Assembly: GCA_040387735.1 (NCBI GenBank)
Contig: JAZKDE010000021.1
Location: 1-64,000 of the forward strand
DNA: 64,000 nt
Source of the DNA: Arcicella sp040387735
Lineage (GTDB): Bacteria > Bacteroidota > Bacteroidia > Cytophagales > Spirosomataceae
Reading direction: 5' to 3'
Shown here in pieces: positions 44,130 through 52,833 of this stretch. Position numbers and translations under genes: made by a program. Position 1 is the first letter of the stretch, and every line of letters starts with the position of its first letter. Below the pieces are notes generated by a model. The model saw only the letters and a list, made by a program, of their open reading frames with translations, was not told the DNA's origin and did not search any database.

Positions 44130-44528
44130 AAACAGCCCCTTGTATTAACTCGACTCAAAAATCCTTTGGATTTAATTGAGCTTTCTCGAAAGGGATTAAG
44201 TCGTGCAGCGGTAGATTTAATCGCTAAAAAAATCAGTCTTTCCGACCGTGAAATGGCTCGTATTTTAAATATCTCAGAAAGAACTTTTCACAGATACACT
44301 CCTGATACACAATTAGATACATCAAGTACCGAACGCCTTTTGAAATTAATGCTTTTGTACCAACACGGTGAAGAAGTATTTTCGAATCTCGAAGACTTCA
44401 AACCTTGGATGCGTCAATCTATGCGGATTTTTGGGGACAAATCAGCCCTTGATTTATTGGACACCGTTACGGGTTTCGAATGGGTAGATAATGTATTGAG
44501 TAGAATTGAATTTGGGACGTATTCATGA
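44127..44528 (+). CDS. Xre/MbcA/ParS-type antitoxin
   Basis: The DNA-binding antitoxin of a RES-Xre toxin-antitoxin pair. A helix-turn-helix is seen near residues 47-66 (LSDREMARILNISERTFHRY), with a C-terminal Xre/MbcA/ParS toxin-binding domain near 85-133 (FSNLEDFKPWMRQSMRIFGD). Overlaps the toxin start by 4 bases (ATGA). 133 residues is typical. The identical 15-base repeats upstream, one ending at its start codon, suit autoregulation by this protein. Confidence 0.9.
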   Translation: MKQPLVLTRLKNPLDLIELSRKGLSRAAVDLIAKKISLSDREMARILNISERTFHRYTPDTQLDTSSTERLLKLMLLYQHGEEVFSNLEDFKPWMRQSMRIFGDKSALDLLDTVTGFEWVDNVLSRIEFGTYS

Positions 44529-45070
44529 TAAAAGTATATCGCCTTCAATCGGCACATTATGGTTTACCCAAAGATTTTTTATCAGGCAAAGGAGCAGAAC
44601 TTACAGGCGGACGCTGGAATCCAGTGGGAATGCCAGTTGTCTATACTTCTCGCACGGTAGAATTAGCTTCTCTGGAGTACTTAGTTCATTATTTTGAGGG
44701 ATTTCCTAACAGTAAACTTCCTGATTTATTGGTGGCAAGCATTGACATTTCTAAAGAAGATATTTTGACTATCGAAACAGAAATGTTGCCTAAAAACTGG
44801 CGAATTTCCCCCGCCCCCAAATCATTACAGGTAATTAGTAATCAATGGTTTAAAAATAGAAAGTTTTTAGCTTTACAAATCCCGACAGCCGTGCATTCAG
44901 CCCAAACTGAATTATCGTATAACGTTTTATTAAATCCACTCCATGAGCGGATGCACGATGACATTATCACGAAAATAGAGCCGTTTTACTTTGATAGCCG
45001 TTACCAAAAACCACAAATTCAAGGAACGCAAATGACGGATTTAATTGAAGACATTCTGGGAAAAATGTAA
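44525..45070 (+). CDS. RES-domain toxin, NAD+ degrading
   Basis: RES toxins degrade cellular NAD+ (known for the family) and arrest growth. The RES core is seen as VYRLQSAHYGL, GGRWNPVGMPVVYTSRTVEL (Arg and Tyr) and ASLEYLVHYF (Glu) in residues 4-60, and LQIPTAVHSAQTELSYNVLL later (Ser/Arg region). 181 residues. Overlapping the antitoxin by 4 bases, in the usual antitoxin-first order. The pair looks intact. Confidence 0.92.
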   Translation: MIKVYRLQSAHYGLPKDFLSGKGAELTGGRWNPVGMPVVYTSRTVELASLEYLVHYFEGFPNSKLPDLLVASIDISKEDILTIETEMLPKNWRISPAPKSLQVISNQWFKNRKFLALQIPTAVHSAQTELSYNVLLNPLHERMHDDIITKIEPFYFDSRYQKPQIQGTQMTDLIEDILGKM

Positions 45071-45085
45071 AATACTGACCACAAA

Positions 45086-45115
45086 AAAATTCCAAACTAA
45101 AAAGTTTGGAATTTT
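45086..45115. terminator. Bidirectional terminator between RES toxin and rlpA
   Basis: A 13-bp perfect stem AAAATTCCAAACT/AGTTTGGAATTTT with an AAAA loop lies between the two converging genes, with A and T runs suiting both directions. Confidence 0.85.
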
Positions 45116-45144
45116 AATACTGATGTCAAAATGAGAATTACAGT

Positions 45145-45954
45145 TTACAAATTATAATGCGACCGCACAACTCCTTTATATCCATGTTGAGAAAGCATAT
45201 TTAACTTTTCGTTGGCTGCTTCTTTTGTATAAAACTCCCCAAATAATAAACGATAAACTTTTCCCGTATCTTTTGCTCCTACTTGCACGTAAATTTCTTC
45301 TTTTTTCACACCCATTTTAATCAGTTCATCGTATAAATCTTGCACCATATTTAAACTTGAAAGTGCGGTAACTTGCACGCCAAATCCTTTAGGTGATTTT
45401 TCTATACCTGCAATATCGTAAGTATGATTAACCGAAAAAGGTGGAAGAGGTATAGCGGAATTAACAATGATACTTTCTTTTGCCTCTTTATTTTCCTCTT
45501 TAGAATTTACCTCACGCCCTTTAGATAATAAATTATCGAGTGCTTTATCAATGGTTTTTTCAGGTGTTGGTTGAGATACTACTTCCAATCTAACTTTAGC
45601 TTTTCCACTTGCCATCATCCCCAATTTTGAAGCTGCTTCTTTCGATAGATTAATAATTTTCCCCTCCTCCTCACACTTACAATAATCATTCACTCGAACT
45701 TGGACAGAAAGACTATTTTCTAAATTGGTAACTTTCAATAAGGTATTTAATGGATATTTTGAGTGCGAAGCAGTCAGTTGAGAATCATCATATTTTTCGC
45801 CGAAAGAGGTCAACTTGCCTTTTAGGTTAGCCGCATAATAGCGAGCAGTACCTTCTTCAGGACTTACGCCTTTGCCTACTGGACCTATCTGATTAGCTAA
45901 CAAATGACCAGAAGTCCATAAAATAATCAATGCAAATGCGATAATCTTTTTCAT
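45145..45954 (-). CDS. rlpA: RlpA-like septal ring protein with DPBB and SPOR domains
   Basis: Exported cell-wall protein; RlpA-type proteins cleave naked glycan strands at septa. A signal peptide covers 1-20. A double-psi beta-barrel is at about 36-128 (GTARYYAANLKGKLTSFGEK, then LTASHSKYPLNTLLKVTNLE and RVNDYC). A SPOR domain covers about 188-265 (GFGVQVTALSSLNMVQDLYD) and binds peptidoglycan. A CKCEEEG insert carries two Cys. 269 residues. It converges on the RES toxin and diverges from glgE. Confidence 0.88.
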   Translation of the reverse strand: MKKIIAFALIILWTSGHLLANQIGPVGKGVSPEEGTARYYAANLKGKLTSFGEKYDDSQLTASHSKYPLNTLLKVTNLENSLSVQVRVNDYCKCEEEGKIINLSKEAASKLGMMASGKAKVRLEVVSQPTPEKTIDKALDNLLSKGREVNSKEENKEAKESIIVNSAIPLPPFSVNHTYDIAGIEKSPKGFGVQVTALSSLNMVQDLYDELIKMGVKKEEIYVQVGAKDTGKVYRLLFGEFYTKEAANEKLNMLSQHGYKGVVRSHYNL

Positions 45955-45982
45955 GGTGGTATGGTTTAATCTTTAAAATGGG

Positions 45983-46014
45983 TTGTATTTTTATTATGTA
46001 TGTTAGTAGATTTG
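45983..46014 (+). promoter_or_regulatory. Bacteroidota-type promoter for glgE
   Basis: TTG at 45983-45985 is followed after 21 bases by TAGATTTG at 46007-46014, an exact -7 match. The glgE ATG is 211 bases downstream of the -7 element, so a long leader is implied. Confidence 0.65.
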
Positions 46015-46224
46015 TACCATTATTCCGAAATTTATTTATATTATTGTAATCAAATCTATTGCAAAATGGCTAATAGTGCAAATCTAAGCACTTTTTACAA
46101 TAATCATAGTAAGTTTATCAATTTGTGTGCCAATTTTTATGAACGAACAAAAAACAGTTTGTAAAATAGTCCAATTCATAATAATACCTCCACTGAGGTA
46201 AATTCCATTTTTAATACAAAATTT

Positions 46225-48189
46225 ATGAATCCAATTCCTTCAACTGTTCAAGGACAACAAAGAGTCATTATTGAAAATGTTTCGCCACAGTTAGACGGTG
46301 GTCGTTTTGCCGTAAAAGCCTTCGTGGGTGATGTTATTAAAGTAGAAGCCGACGTATTTTTGGATGGTCACGATGTGCTTGCGACTAATCTCCTTTACAA
46401 ATTCTCGAAAGACCACGAATGGACACGAACCCCGATGATATTCGTGGGGAATGACCACTTTGAAGCTTATTTTCCCGTTTCTCAAAATGGCTTTTACTCC
46501 TACACTATTGAAGGTTGGGTTGACCATTCGGCTTCATGGGAACACGAAATGGATATGAAAATCAAAGACGGACAACACGTCGATGTGGAACTTTTAGTCG
46601 GAGCAACTATTTTGGATAAAATGGCAAAAATCGCCTCTAAAGACGATAAAGCTAAGATAAAATCTTACGCAAAACTTTTCCGTGATGCTAAAAATTACGA
46701 TGAGGCGGTTGCCTTTGCTGGAAGCCCACAAATGCACCATTGGATTCATCAATATCCCGATAAACAACACGTTGTTACTCACCGAGAATTAAAACTTTGG
46801 GTCGATAGAGAAAAAGCGGCTTTTTCTTCATGGTATTCAATGTTTCCACGTTCGGCGGCTTCAAAACCAAATTCGCACGGAACTTTTAAGGATGTTGAAA
46901 TAAATGTACTTCCCCGCATGAAATCTTTGGGTTTTGATGTTTTATACATTCCTCCCGTTCACCCGATTGGAACACAATTTAGAAAAGGCAAGAATAACTC
47001 AACCAGCTATCAAGAAGGCGAACCAGGCGTTCCCTACGGAATTGGCTCGCCAGAAGGGGGACATACCGCTATTCACGCTGAATTGGGAACATTAGATGAT
47101 TTAAAGCATTTGATAAATACCTGCAAATCAATGGATATTGAGTTGGCAATGGACTTAGCAATTCAGTGTTCGCCCGACCACCCTTGGGCTAAAGAACATC
47201 CCGAATGGTTTAAAATACGCCCTGATGGAACGATTCAATACGCTGAAAACCCTCCGAAGAAATACCAAGATATTTACCCAATCAATTTTGAATCTGAAAA
47301 TTGGCAAGAACTTTGGCAAGAACTCAAAAGCGTCATCATTACATGGGCAGAATGGGGAGTACGAATTATCCGAGTTGATAATCCACATACGAAAGCATTT
47401 GGTTTTTGGGAATGGGTCATTGCGGAAGTTCAAGCAGAATATCCCGACATGATTTTCTTGGCGGAAGCCTTTACGAAACCTCGGGTAATGGAACAATTAG
47501 CAAAATTAGGTTATACCCACTCATATACATATTATACGTGGAGAAATACGAAGGCCGACTTAATTGGCTACATGAATGAACTCACTAAGACGGAGCAAGC
47601 TTTGTATATGCGACCAAATTTTTGGACAAATACACACGACATTTTACCGTATTCTCTACAAAGCGGACTTGAGCCGATGTTTTTGATTCGTTATTTTATG
47701 GCTGCGACTTTGTCTGCCAACTACGGTGTTTTTGGCCCTGTTTATGAATACATGATTAATGAGGCAAATCCTGGAAAAGAAGAATATAAAGATTCGGAAA
47801 AGTACGAAATAAGACATTGGAACTGGAATATGGAAAATAAACTGACGCATATTATCCGAGTAACTAACCAAGCAAGACTCGAAAATTCGGCTTTACAGAG
47901 AACTAATAATATTACATTTTGCGAGATTGAAAACGATAATATTCTGGCGTATTTAAAAACTCACTGGAATGGAAATCGTATTTTATCCATCGTCAATTTA
48001 GATGCTTATAATGTACAAGGTGGCGTTTTACGAGTACCTTTAAATTTGATTGGCAAACATCCAGACGAAGAATATATTGTCCATGATTTATTGACAGGAG
48101 CTAAATATTTCTGGAAAGGAGAATTTAATCCAATTGAATTAAATCCACAATTAATGCCGATGCACTTATTTAGAATTGAGGATTTGTAG
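46225..48189 (+). CDS. glgE: Alpha-1,4-glucan:maltose-1-phosphate maltosyltransferase
   Basis: Adds maltosyl from maltose-1-phosphate to alpha-glucan, part of the GlgE glycogen route. The N-terminal domain opens GRFAVKAFVGDVIKVEADVF (27-46), matching GlgE. The GH13 catalytic region holds IRVDNPHTKAFGFWE (nucleophile Asp near 391), FLAEAFTKPRVM (Glu near 421) and NTHDILPY (Asp near 475). The 654-residue length fits. It is near glgB at 54068 (same direction) but treS and mak, which would supply maltose-1-phosphate, are not in the window. Confidence 0.93.
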   Translation: MNPIPSTVQGQQRVIIENVSPQLDGGRFAVKAFVGDVIKVEADVFLDGHDVLATNLLYKFSKDHEWTRTPMIFVGNDHFEAYFPVSQNGFYSYTIEGWVDHSASWEHEMDMKIKDGQHVDVELLVGATILDKMAKIASKDDKAKIKSYAKLFRDAKNYDEAVAFAGSPQMHHWIHQYPDKQHVVTHRELKLWVDREKAAFSSWYSMFPRSAASKPNSHGTFKDVEINVLPRMKSLGFDVLYIPPVHPIGTQFRKGKNNSTSYQEGEPGVPYGIGSPEGGHTAIHAELGTLDDLKHLINTCKSMDIELAMDLAIQCSPDHPWAKEHPEWFKIRPDGTIQYAENPPKKYQDIYPINFESENWQELWQELKSVIITWAEWGVRIIRVDNPHTKAFGFWEWVIAEVQAEYPDMIFLAEAFTKPRVMEQLAKLGYTHSYTYYTWRNTKADLIGYMNELTKTEQALYMRPNFWTNTHDILPYSLQSGLEPMFLIRYFMAATLSANYGVFGPVYEYMINEANPGKEEYKDSEKYEIRHWNWNMENKLTHIIRVTNQARLENSALQRTNNITFCEIENDNILAYLKTHWNGNRILSIVNLDAYNVQGGVLRVPLNLIGKHPDEEYIVHDLLTGAKYFWKGEFNPIELNPQLMPMHLFRIEDL

Positions 48190-48216
48190 ATGGGAGTTTT
48201 TATTGGGTTTAAACAA

Positions 48217-48277
48217 TTATTTTATTTTAAGATAATCAAACACTGAAAAATTATTTGATTATCTTAAAATAAAATAA
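48217..48277. repeat. 24-bp perfect inverted repeat after glgE
   Basis: The arm at 48217-48240 (core TAAGATAATCAAA) pairs exactly with 48254-48277 across a 13-base loop. All AT-rich, with no U-tract beyond. A second, GC-richer hairpin (48276-48303, AACCCCTC...GAGGGGTT-like with one mismatch) overlaps its end by 2 bases. Confidence 0.85.
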
Positions 48278-48303
48278 CCCCTCCCAAGCGTTTGGAAGGG
48301 GTT
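48276..48303 (+). terminator. Hairpin, possible terminator of glgE
   Basis: AACCCCTCCCAA pairs with TTGGAAGGGGTT with one C-A mismatch on the plus strand and a GCGT loop. The stem is G-C rich but the following bases (ATAAAGCC) are not a U-tract. Confidence 0.45.
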
Positions 48304-48329
48304 ATAAAGCCAACTATTTTTTTAATGTT

Positions 48330-48620
48330 GTGGCGTTTTCTCTACTAACAAAGGAAAATAAAGTTGTTGGACATATTTTATTTACCAAAATCAACATTAA
48401 AGACGATAAAAGAAATTCAAATAAAAGCTTGGCTCTTCCTCCAATAGCTGTAAGACACGAACACTATTATCCAAAATTCGGTTTTGAGTTAGCCGAAAAA
48501 TGGAATATCAAAGCACCATTTGAAGTTCCAACTAATATCTTTATGGCTATTGAGTTAATTTCAGACGGGCTTTTGAAACAGTATGACGCAACTGGTGCTG
48601 GTTTTATAGCAATAACATAA
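48330..48620 (+). pseudogene. Decayed GNAT acetyltransferase lacking the acetyl-CoA loop
   Basis: The frame opens with GTG and reads VVGHILFTKINI, a typical GNAT strand. It continues to LALPPIAVRHEHYYPKFGFELAEKW, joining the beta4 strand directly to the PYY..FGFE segment. The region between (the beta4-alpha3 turn with the GxGxGA/S acetyl-CoA loop, about 35 residues) is missing, and the N-terminal part of the domain is missing too. The rest resembles the C-terminus of GNAT enzymes (APFEVPTNIFMAIEL). A functional enzyme is unlikely; a remnant after internal deletion is the best reading. Confidence 0.6.
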
Positions 48621-48664
48621 AATTGTATCATTGGCTATCATCAATAAGTTAAATATCAAACATT

Positions 48665-49708
48665 ATGTCCACCAAACAAAACTACCCTTTCTACATCAAG
48701 GCAACCATGATTATGATAGGCTTGTATCTATTTTTCTATTTTCTATATATTTTACAAGATGCCTTAAAGCCTTTAGTTTTTGCCTTTATTATTGCAGTTT
48801 TATTGAACCCATTGTACAAAAGGTTTCTAAAATTGAAGATGCCTCCTATTGCTGCCATTTCCCTCACTATATTTTTAGGTTTCTTTGTCATTTTTTCAGT
48901 AGCCTTTTTTCTGGGAACACAAATCAGTCAGTTCAGTTTAATGCTTCCTCAGTTCTTGCAAAAATCGAACCTCTTGATTGCTGATTTACAGAAATGGCTC
49001 AATTCTTCTTTCGGTATATCGCTACAATCTCAGGCAAATATGTTGAGACAAGGCGGTGAAGAAAGCAAAAAATACGTAGCTGATTTATTGGGCTCTTTTG
49101 TGAGTTCTATCAGCACGACAGTACTAATTCCCGTTTACGTTTTCTTATTACTCCTCTACAAAAAATTACTCATCAACTTTTTCTTTGACGTTTTTGAGGA
49201 TAGTTTAGCCGAAAAAATAGCCAATATCCAAAGCCAAATTCAAGATTCTATCCAAAGTTATTTAATGGGATTAATGATTGAAATGGTAATTGTAGCGATA
49301 TTAAACAGCGTTTCTTTACTTATATTAGGGATTGAAAGTGCCATTTTACTTGGAGTCATCGGGGCCATTCTTAACCTAATTCCATACGTTGGCGGTTTGA
49401 TAGCCATTTTACTCCCTGTAACTATCGCTTTTGTCACCAAGGATAACTACTTGATGCCCATTTTAGTAATTGTGGCGTATATGATTGTCCAATTAATTGA
49501 CAATAATTATCTCGTTCCCAAAATTGTTTCTTCCAAAGTATCAGTCAATGCCATTGTTTCTATTTTGGTGGTAATATTAGGGGGAAATCTTTGGGGGGTA
49601 AGCGGAATGTTCCTCTCAATCCCATTCGTAGCTATTATCAAAATCATATTTGATAATATCAAAGAACTAAAACCTTGGGGTAAAATATTAGGAGATAGTT
49701 TAGAATAA
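48665..49708 (+). CDS. AI-2E-family transporter (PerM-like)
   Basis: Inner-membrane permease family with about 7-8 helices. Hydrophobic stretches run through residues 10-65, 150-185, and 210-330. The family's conserved region LIPYVGGLIAILLPVTIAFV (near 238-257) is evident. Length 347 is normal. Substrate is not known; AI-2 export is claimed for only a few members. It precedes an esterase and DinB-like gene in the same direction. Confidence 0.9.
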   Translation: MSTKQNYPFYIKATMIMIGLYLFFYFLYILQDALKPLVFAFIIAVLLNPLYKRFLKLKMPPIAAISLTIFLGFFVIFSVAFFLGTQISQFSLMLPQFLQKSNLLIADLQKWLNSSFGISLQSQANMLRQGGEESKKYVADLLGSFVSSISTTVLIPVYVFLLLLYKKLLINFFFDVFEDSLAEKIANIQSQIQDSIQSYLMGLMIEMVIVAILNSVSLLILGIESAILLGVIGAILNLIPYVGGLIAILLPVTIAFVTKDNYLMPILVIVAYMIVQLIDNNYLVPKIVSSKVSVNAIVSILVVILGGNLWGVSGMFLSIPFVAIIKIIFDNIKELKPWGKILGDSLE

Positions 49709-49766
49709 TATATTATTGGCCTTTTTGGCTAAATGATACTTAACTTGGGTTGTTAAAACTAAAAAT

Positions 49767-50627
49767 ATGAAATCCACAATTTTATTTAGCTTATTTTTAT
49801 TTTGTACCTTGAAAATACAAGCACAAAATGAAGTAGAAATCACAAAAGACCTTGTTTATGCGGAAGCCGAAAACAAGAAACTTTTGCTTGATATTTATAA
49901 AACCAAAGGGCAAAAAGAGCCTTATTTAATCGTTTGGATTCACGGGGGAGCTTGGCATTCGGGTACTAAGGAAAATCCACCCTTAGGTTTATTACCTTTG
50001 GGTTACGCCTTAGCAAGCGTTGATTTTCGGGCAAGTACTGAAAAAACATTCCCTGCCAATGTCCAAGACATCAAAGCTGCTATTCGTTTTTTAAGAGCAA
50101 ATGCTCATAAATACGGCTATAAATCGGATAAAATAATCATTTGGGGAAGTTCATCTGGTGGGCATTTAGCGGCATTAGTCGCTACTACTAATAACAATGC
50201 AACCCTCGAGGGTAACCTTGGTAATTACCTCAATACATCCTCTTCGGTGCAAGCTTGTATTGATTTTTACGGCCCAACTAATTTTCTAACAATCTTAAAT
50301 CAGTCAACGCCCCACGGCTTGAATGTCCGTTTGCCTGCTTTAGCAATTTTATTGGGAAAACCTTTAGAACAAGCCACCGAATTGGCAAAATTGGCAAGTC
50401 CAGTTTACCAAGTTGATACCACTGATCCGCCTATTTTCATTGTTCACGGCGAGCAGGATATTCAAGTTCCCATTAATCAATCCATCGAATTGCTGAGTGC
50501 GTATCAAAGTAAAAACTTAAAAGTTCAAATTGAATTTGTTCCCAACGCAGGACATTCTGACCCAGCGTATGCTAAGAAAGAATTAATGGAAAAGATTGAC
50601 AAATTTTTAAAAGAAGTCGGTTTTTAG
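49767..50627 (+). CDS. Exported alpha/beta hydrolase
   Basis: An esterase/lipase-like alpha/beta hydrolase. The signal peptide covers 1-19 (ends IQAQN). The oxyanion HGGAW (53-57), nucleophile GSSSGGH (about 127-133, Ser) and acid/base pair in HGEQDIQVP and NAGHSDPAY follow in the expected order. Sequence resembles BD-FAE-like esterases from Bacteroidota, but the substrate is not defined. 286 residues. Confidence 0.88.
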   Translation: MKSTILFSLFLFCTLKIQAQNEVEITKDLVYAEAENKKLLLDIYKTKGQKEPYLIVWIHGGAWHSGTKENPPLGLLPLGYALASVDFRASTEKTFPANVQDIKAAIRFLRANAHKYGYKSDKIIIWGSSSGGHLAALVATTNNNATLEGNLGNYLNTSSSVQACIDFYGPTNFLTILNQSTPHGLNVRLPALAILLGKPLEQATELAKLASPVYQVDTTDPPIFIVHGEQDIQVPINQSIELLSAYQSKNLKVQIEFVPNAGHSDPAYAKKELMEKIDKFLKEVGF

Positions 50628-50656
50628 AAGCCCATCACCAATAAATTATTTCAAAA

Positions 50657-51103
50657 ATGCAAAAAGCCCTCCTCCCACTGTTCCAACGAGACTTAAACAA
50701 ACTTTATCAAGAAATTGAGCTTTATAATGATGAATCCAAAATGTGGCAAATATTAGACGGAACCAGTAATTCGGGCGGAAATCTTGCCTTACATTTGATG
50801 GGAAATCTAAATACGTATTTAGGGAAAAACTTAGGAAATACGGGCTACGTTCGTAACCGGGAAGCTGAATTTGCAGACAAAGACATTCCGAAAGAAATTA
50901 TTTTGGAAGCAATTAAAGAAACTTACGAAGTAGTTACCAAGGTGCTTGAAAATCTATCTGATGAACAAATGCAAGCGATTTATCCAGAGAATGTCTTGGG
51001 CTACGAAATGACGACGGAGTACTTTCTAATTCACCTCCATGGACATTTAACTTATCACACGGGGCAAATTAACTATCATAGAAGATTTTCAATTTATAAA
51101 TAA
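50657..51103 (+). CDS. DinB-like / DUF1572 protein
   Basis: Probably a small helical-bundle protein of the DinB superfamily, a group of metal-binding proteins linked to thiol chemistry. No signal peptide. The three candidate metal His can be seen in LALHLMGNL (His56), HGHLTYHTGQINYHRR and nearby positions. 148 residues, all-helical by eye. It lies 29 bases after the hydrolase and may share its transcript; it ends at a strong terminator. Confidence 0.78.
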   Translation: MQKALLPLFQRDLNKLYQEIELYNDESKMWQILDGTSNSGGNLALHLMGNLNTYLGKNLGNTGYVRNREAEFADKDIPKEIILEAIKETYEVVTKVLENLSDEQMQAIYPENVLGYEMTTEYFLIHLHGHLTYHTGQINYHRRFSIYK

Positions 51104-51143
51104 AAAAGAGAACCGTTTATAAAGAATAAACGGTTCTCTTTTT
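51103..51143. terminator. Bidirectional terminator between DinB-like gene and pyrB
   Basis: A 17-bp perfect stem (51103-51119 and 51127-51143) with GAGAACCGTTTA core and a 7-base loop. A and T runs at each end suit both converging genes. Confidence 0.9.
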
Positions 51144-51158
51144 ATCAAGCTATATTTT

Positions 51159-52085
51159 TCAATTCTGTCCTGCTAATAAATACAAAACTGCCATTCTCAC
51201 GGCAACACCATTTTCTACTTGGTCGAGGATAATAGAATGATGAGAATCGGCTGCATCAGATGACAACTCTACGCCTCTATTAATTGGGCCGGGGTGCATT
51301 ACCACAATTTCCTTGTTCAAATCGTCCAACATTTTTTTGTTGATTCCAAAATACAAAGAATATTCTCGAAGCGATGGAAAATATTTAATTTGCTGGCGTT
51401 CCAACTGAATTCTCAACACATTGGCAACATCGCACCAAGCCAAAGTCTTCTTCACATCGTGCGAAACTTTCACACCTAAATCGGTTACATATCTTGGAAT
51501 TAAGGTCGAAGGGCCACAAAGCGTAACCTCCGCTCCTTGTTTTTTCAAGGCAAAAATATTGGATAATGCCACTCGTGAATGGAGAATATCGCCAATAATA
51601 GCGATTTTCTTTCCCGTTAAATCTCCGCCTAATTTTTCTCTCATCGAAAAGGAATCTAAAAGAGCTTGCGTTGGGTGTTCATGTGTTCCGTCACCCGCAT
51701 TGACGATGTTAGCAGAAATATGTTTTGACAGAAAATGAGGAGCTCCTGGACTGGCGTGTCGCATCACAATCATATCAACCTTCATCGCCAAAATATTATT
51801 AACGGTATCAAGTAGCGTTTCACCTTTTTTTACCGAACTTCCTGATGCTGAAAAGTTTAAGGTATCGGCTGAAAGGCGTTTTTCGGCTAATTCAAAGGAA
51901 AGGCGAGTACGAGTAGAGTTCTCGAAAAAGACATTCGCAATCGTTACATCACGCAAAGACGGTACTTTTTTGATTGGACGATTAATTACTTCTTTAAACT
52001 CTCTGGCAGTCGCCATGATTAGTTCAATGTCGTCGGGCGTAAGGTCTTTGATGCCCAATAAATGTCTGGTACTTAATTTTTGCAT
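51159..52085 (-). CDS. pyrB: Aspartate carbamoyltransferase catalytic subunit
   Basis: Condenses carbamoyl phosphate with aspartate in pyrimidine synthesis. The signature ENSTRTRLSFE (near 55-65) and HPTQALLD (near 138-145) are present. 308 residues is typical of the catalytic chain. It follows pyrR by 75 bases on the same strand, so the two form a unit; no pyrI is visible. Confidence 0.95.
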   Translation of the reverse strand: MQKLSTRHLLGIKDLTPDDIELIMATAREFKEVINRPIKKVPSLRDVTIANVFFENSTRTRLSFELAEKRLSADTLNFSASGSSVKKGETLLDTVNNILAMKVDMIVMRHASPGAPHFLSKHISANIVNAGDGTHEHPTQALLDSFSMREKLGGDLTGKKIAIIGDILHSRVALSNIFALKKQGAEVTLCGPSTLIPRYVTDLGVKVSHDVKKTLAWCDVANVLRIQLERQQIKYFPSLREYSLYFGINKKMLDDLNKEIVVMHPGPINRGVELSSDAADSHHSIILDQVENGVAVRMAVLYLLAGQN

Positions 52086-52160
52086 TATATTTTGGGGGTT
52101 GGGGCTTAGGATTTAGAAGAAAACGACTTGGGTATTCTACTAAATTCTAACCACAAGCCC

Positions 52161-52700
52161 CTAATTATTAGTTATCAACCAAATTTTATCTTCTTCGTAT
52201 CCTTGCTCATTCAACTCCACTAATACTTTTTCAGTATCGAGCGTATTGACTTTTTTACCCACGTAATCCGCATTAATCGGAATATCTCGGTTATAAATTC
52301 TATCAATTAACACGCACAGTTCTACCTTTTCTGGACGACCAAAAGCGGTCATCGCATCCAATGCTGAACGCACCATTCTGCCCGTAGCCAAAACATCGTC
52401 AATCAAGATAACTCGCTTATTTTCAATAACAAAGGAGATTTTTGTTTCATTAGCTTTCACTAATTCTCTACGGCGATAATCATCCCGATAAAAGGTTGCA
52501 TCTAAGTATCCAATCGGGATTTTCTTCCCAATAATCAACTCTAATTCCTTATGAACTCGTTTAGCAAAATGAATACCTCTTGGTTGCAGACCAATGATAA
52601 CAGAGTCGGCAAAATCTTGGTGGTTCTCTATCAATTCTTGACAGAGACGACTTATGGTAATTCCCAGAAGTGGACTTGAAAGGATAAGTTTGCGTTGCAT
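52161..52700 (-). CDS. pyrR: PyrR bifunctional pyrimidine regulator / uracil phosphoribosyltransferase
   Basis: Phosphoribosyltransferase-fold protein that in Gram-positives binds pyr mRNA. The PRPP motif VILIDDVLATGRMV (near 96-109) is intact. From ATG at 52700 (MQRKLILSSPLLGITISRLC) the protein is 179 residues, like known PyrR. The upstream TTG at 52709 is not needed. A TATCTTTG -7 element at plus 52707-52714 implies that transcription starts very near this ATG, so the mRNA may be leaderless. That leaves no room for classic attenuation upstream of pyrR; the role here may be mainly salvage (inference). Confidence 0.92.
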   Translation of the reverse strand: MQRKLILSSPLLGITISRLCQELIENHQDFADSVIIGLQPRGIHFAKRVHKELELIIGKKIPIGYLDATFYRDDYRRRELVKANETKISFVIENKRVILIDDVLATGRMVRSALDAMTAFGRPEKVELCVLIDRIYNRDIPINADYVGKKVNTLDTEKVLVELNEQGYEEDKIWLITNN

Positions 52701-52706
52701 AGCCCA

Positions 52707-52714
52707 CAAAGATA
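52707..52714 (-). promoter_or_regulatory. -7 element immediately before pyrR
   Basis: Read on the minus strand, TATCTTTG fits TAnnTTTG. Its last base lies 7 bases before the ATG, so the start of transcription would be at or within a few bases of the codon. No TTG is found at the usual -33 distance, so support is only partial. Confidence 0.5.
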
Positions 52715-52738
52715 TTAATAAATGAAATGAATTTGAAG

Positions 52739-52798
52739 GTTTAAGTATATAAACTTCCCGAAAGTATTAAAATTTTCGGGAAGTTTATATACTTAAAC
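52739..52798. repeat. 25-bp perfect inverted repeat between pyrR and the CpsB-like gene
   Basis: The arm at 52739-52763 (core ATATAAACTTCCCGAAA) pairs exactly with 52774-52798 across a 10-base loop. It is the longest perfect hairpin in the window and lacks a U-tract on either side. Confidence 0.88.
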
Positions 52799-52833
52799 AT
52801 AGTGGTTCATCAGATGAGTCATGACGATCTAAA

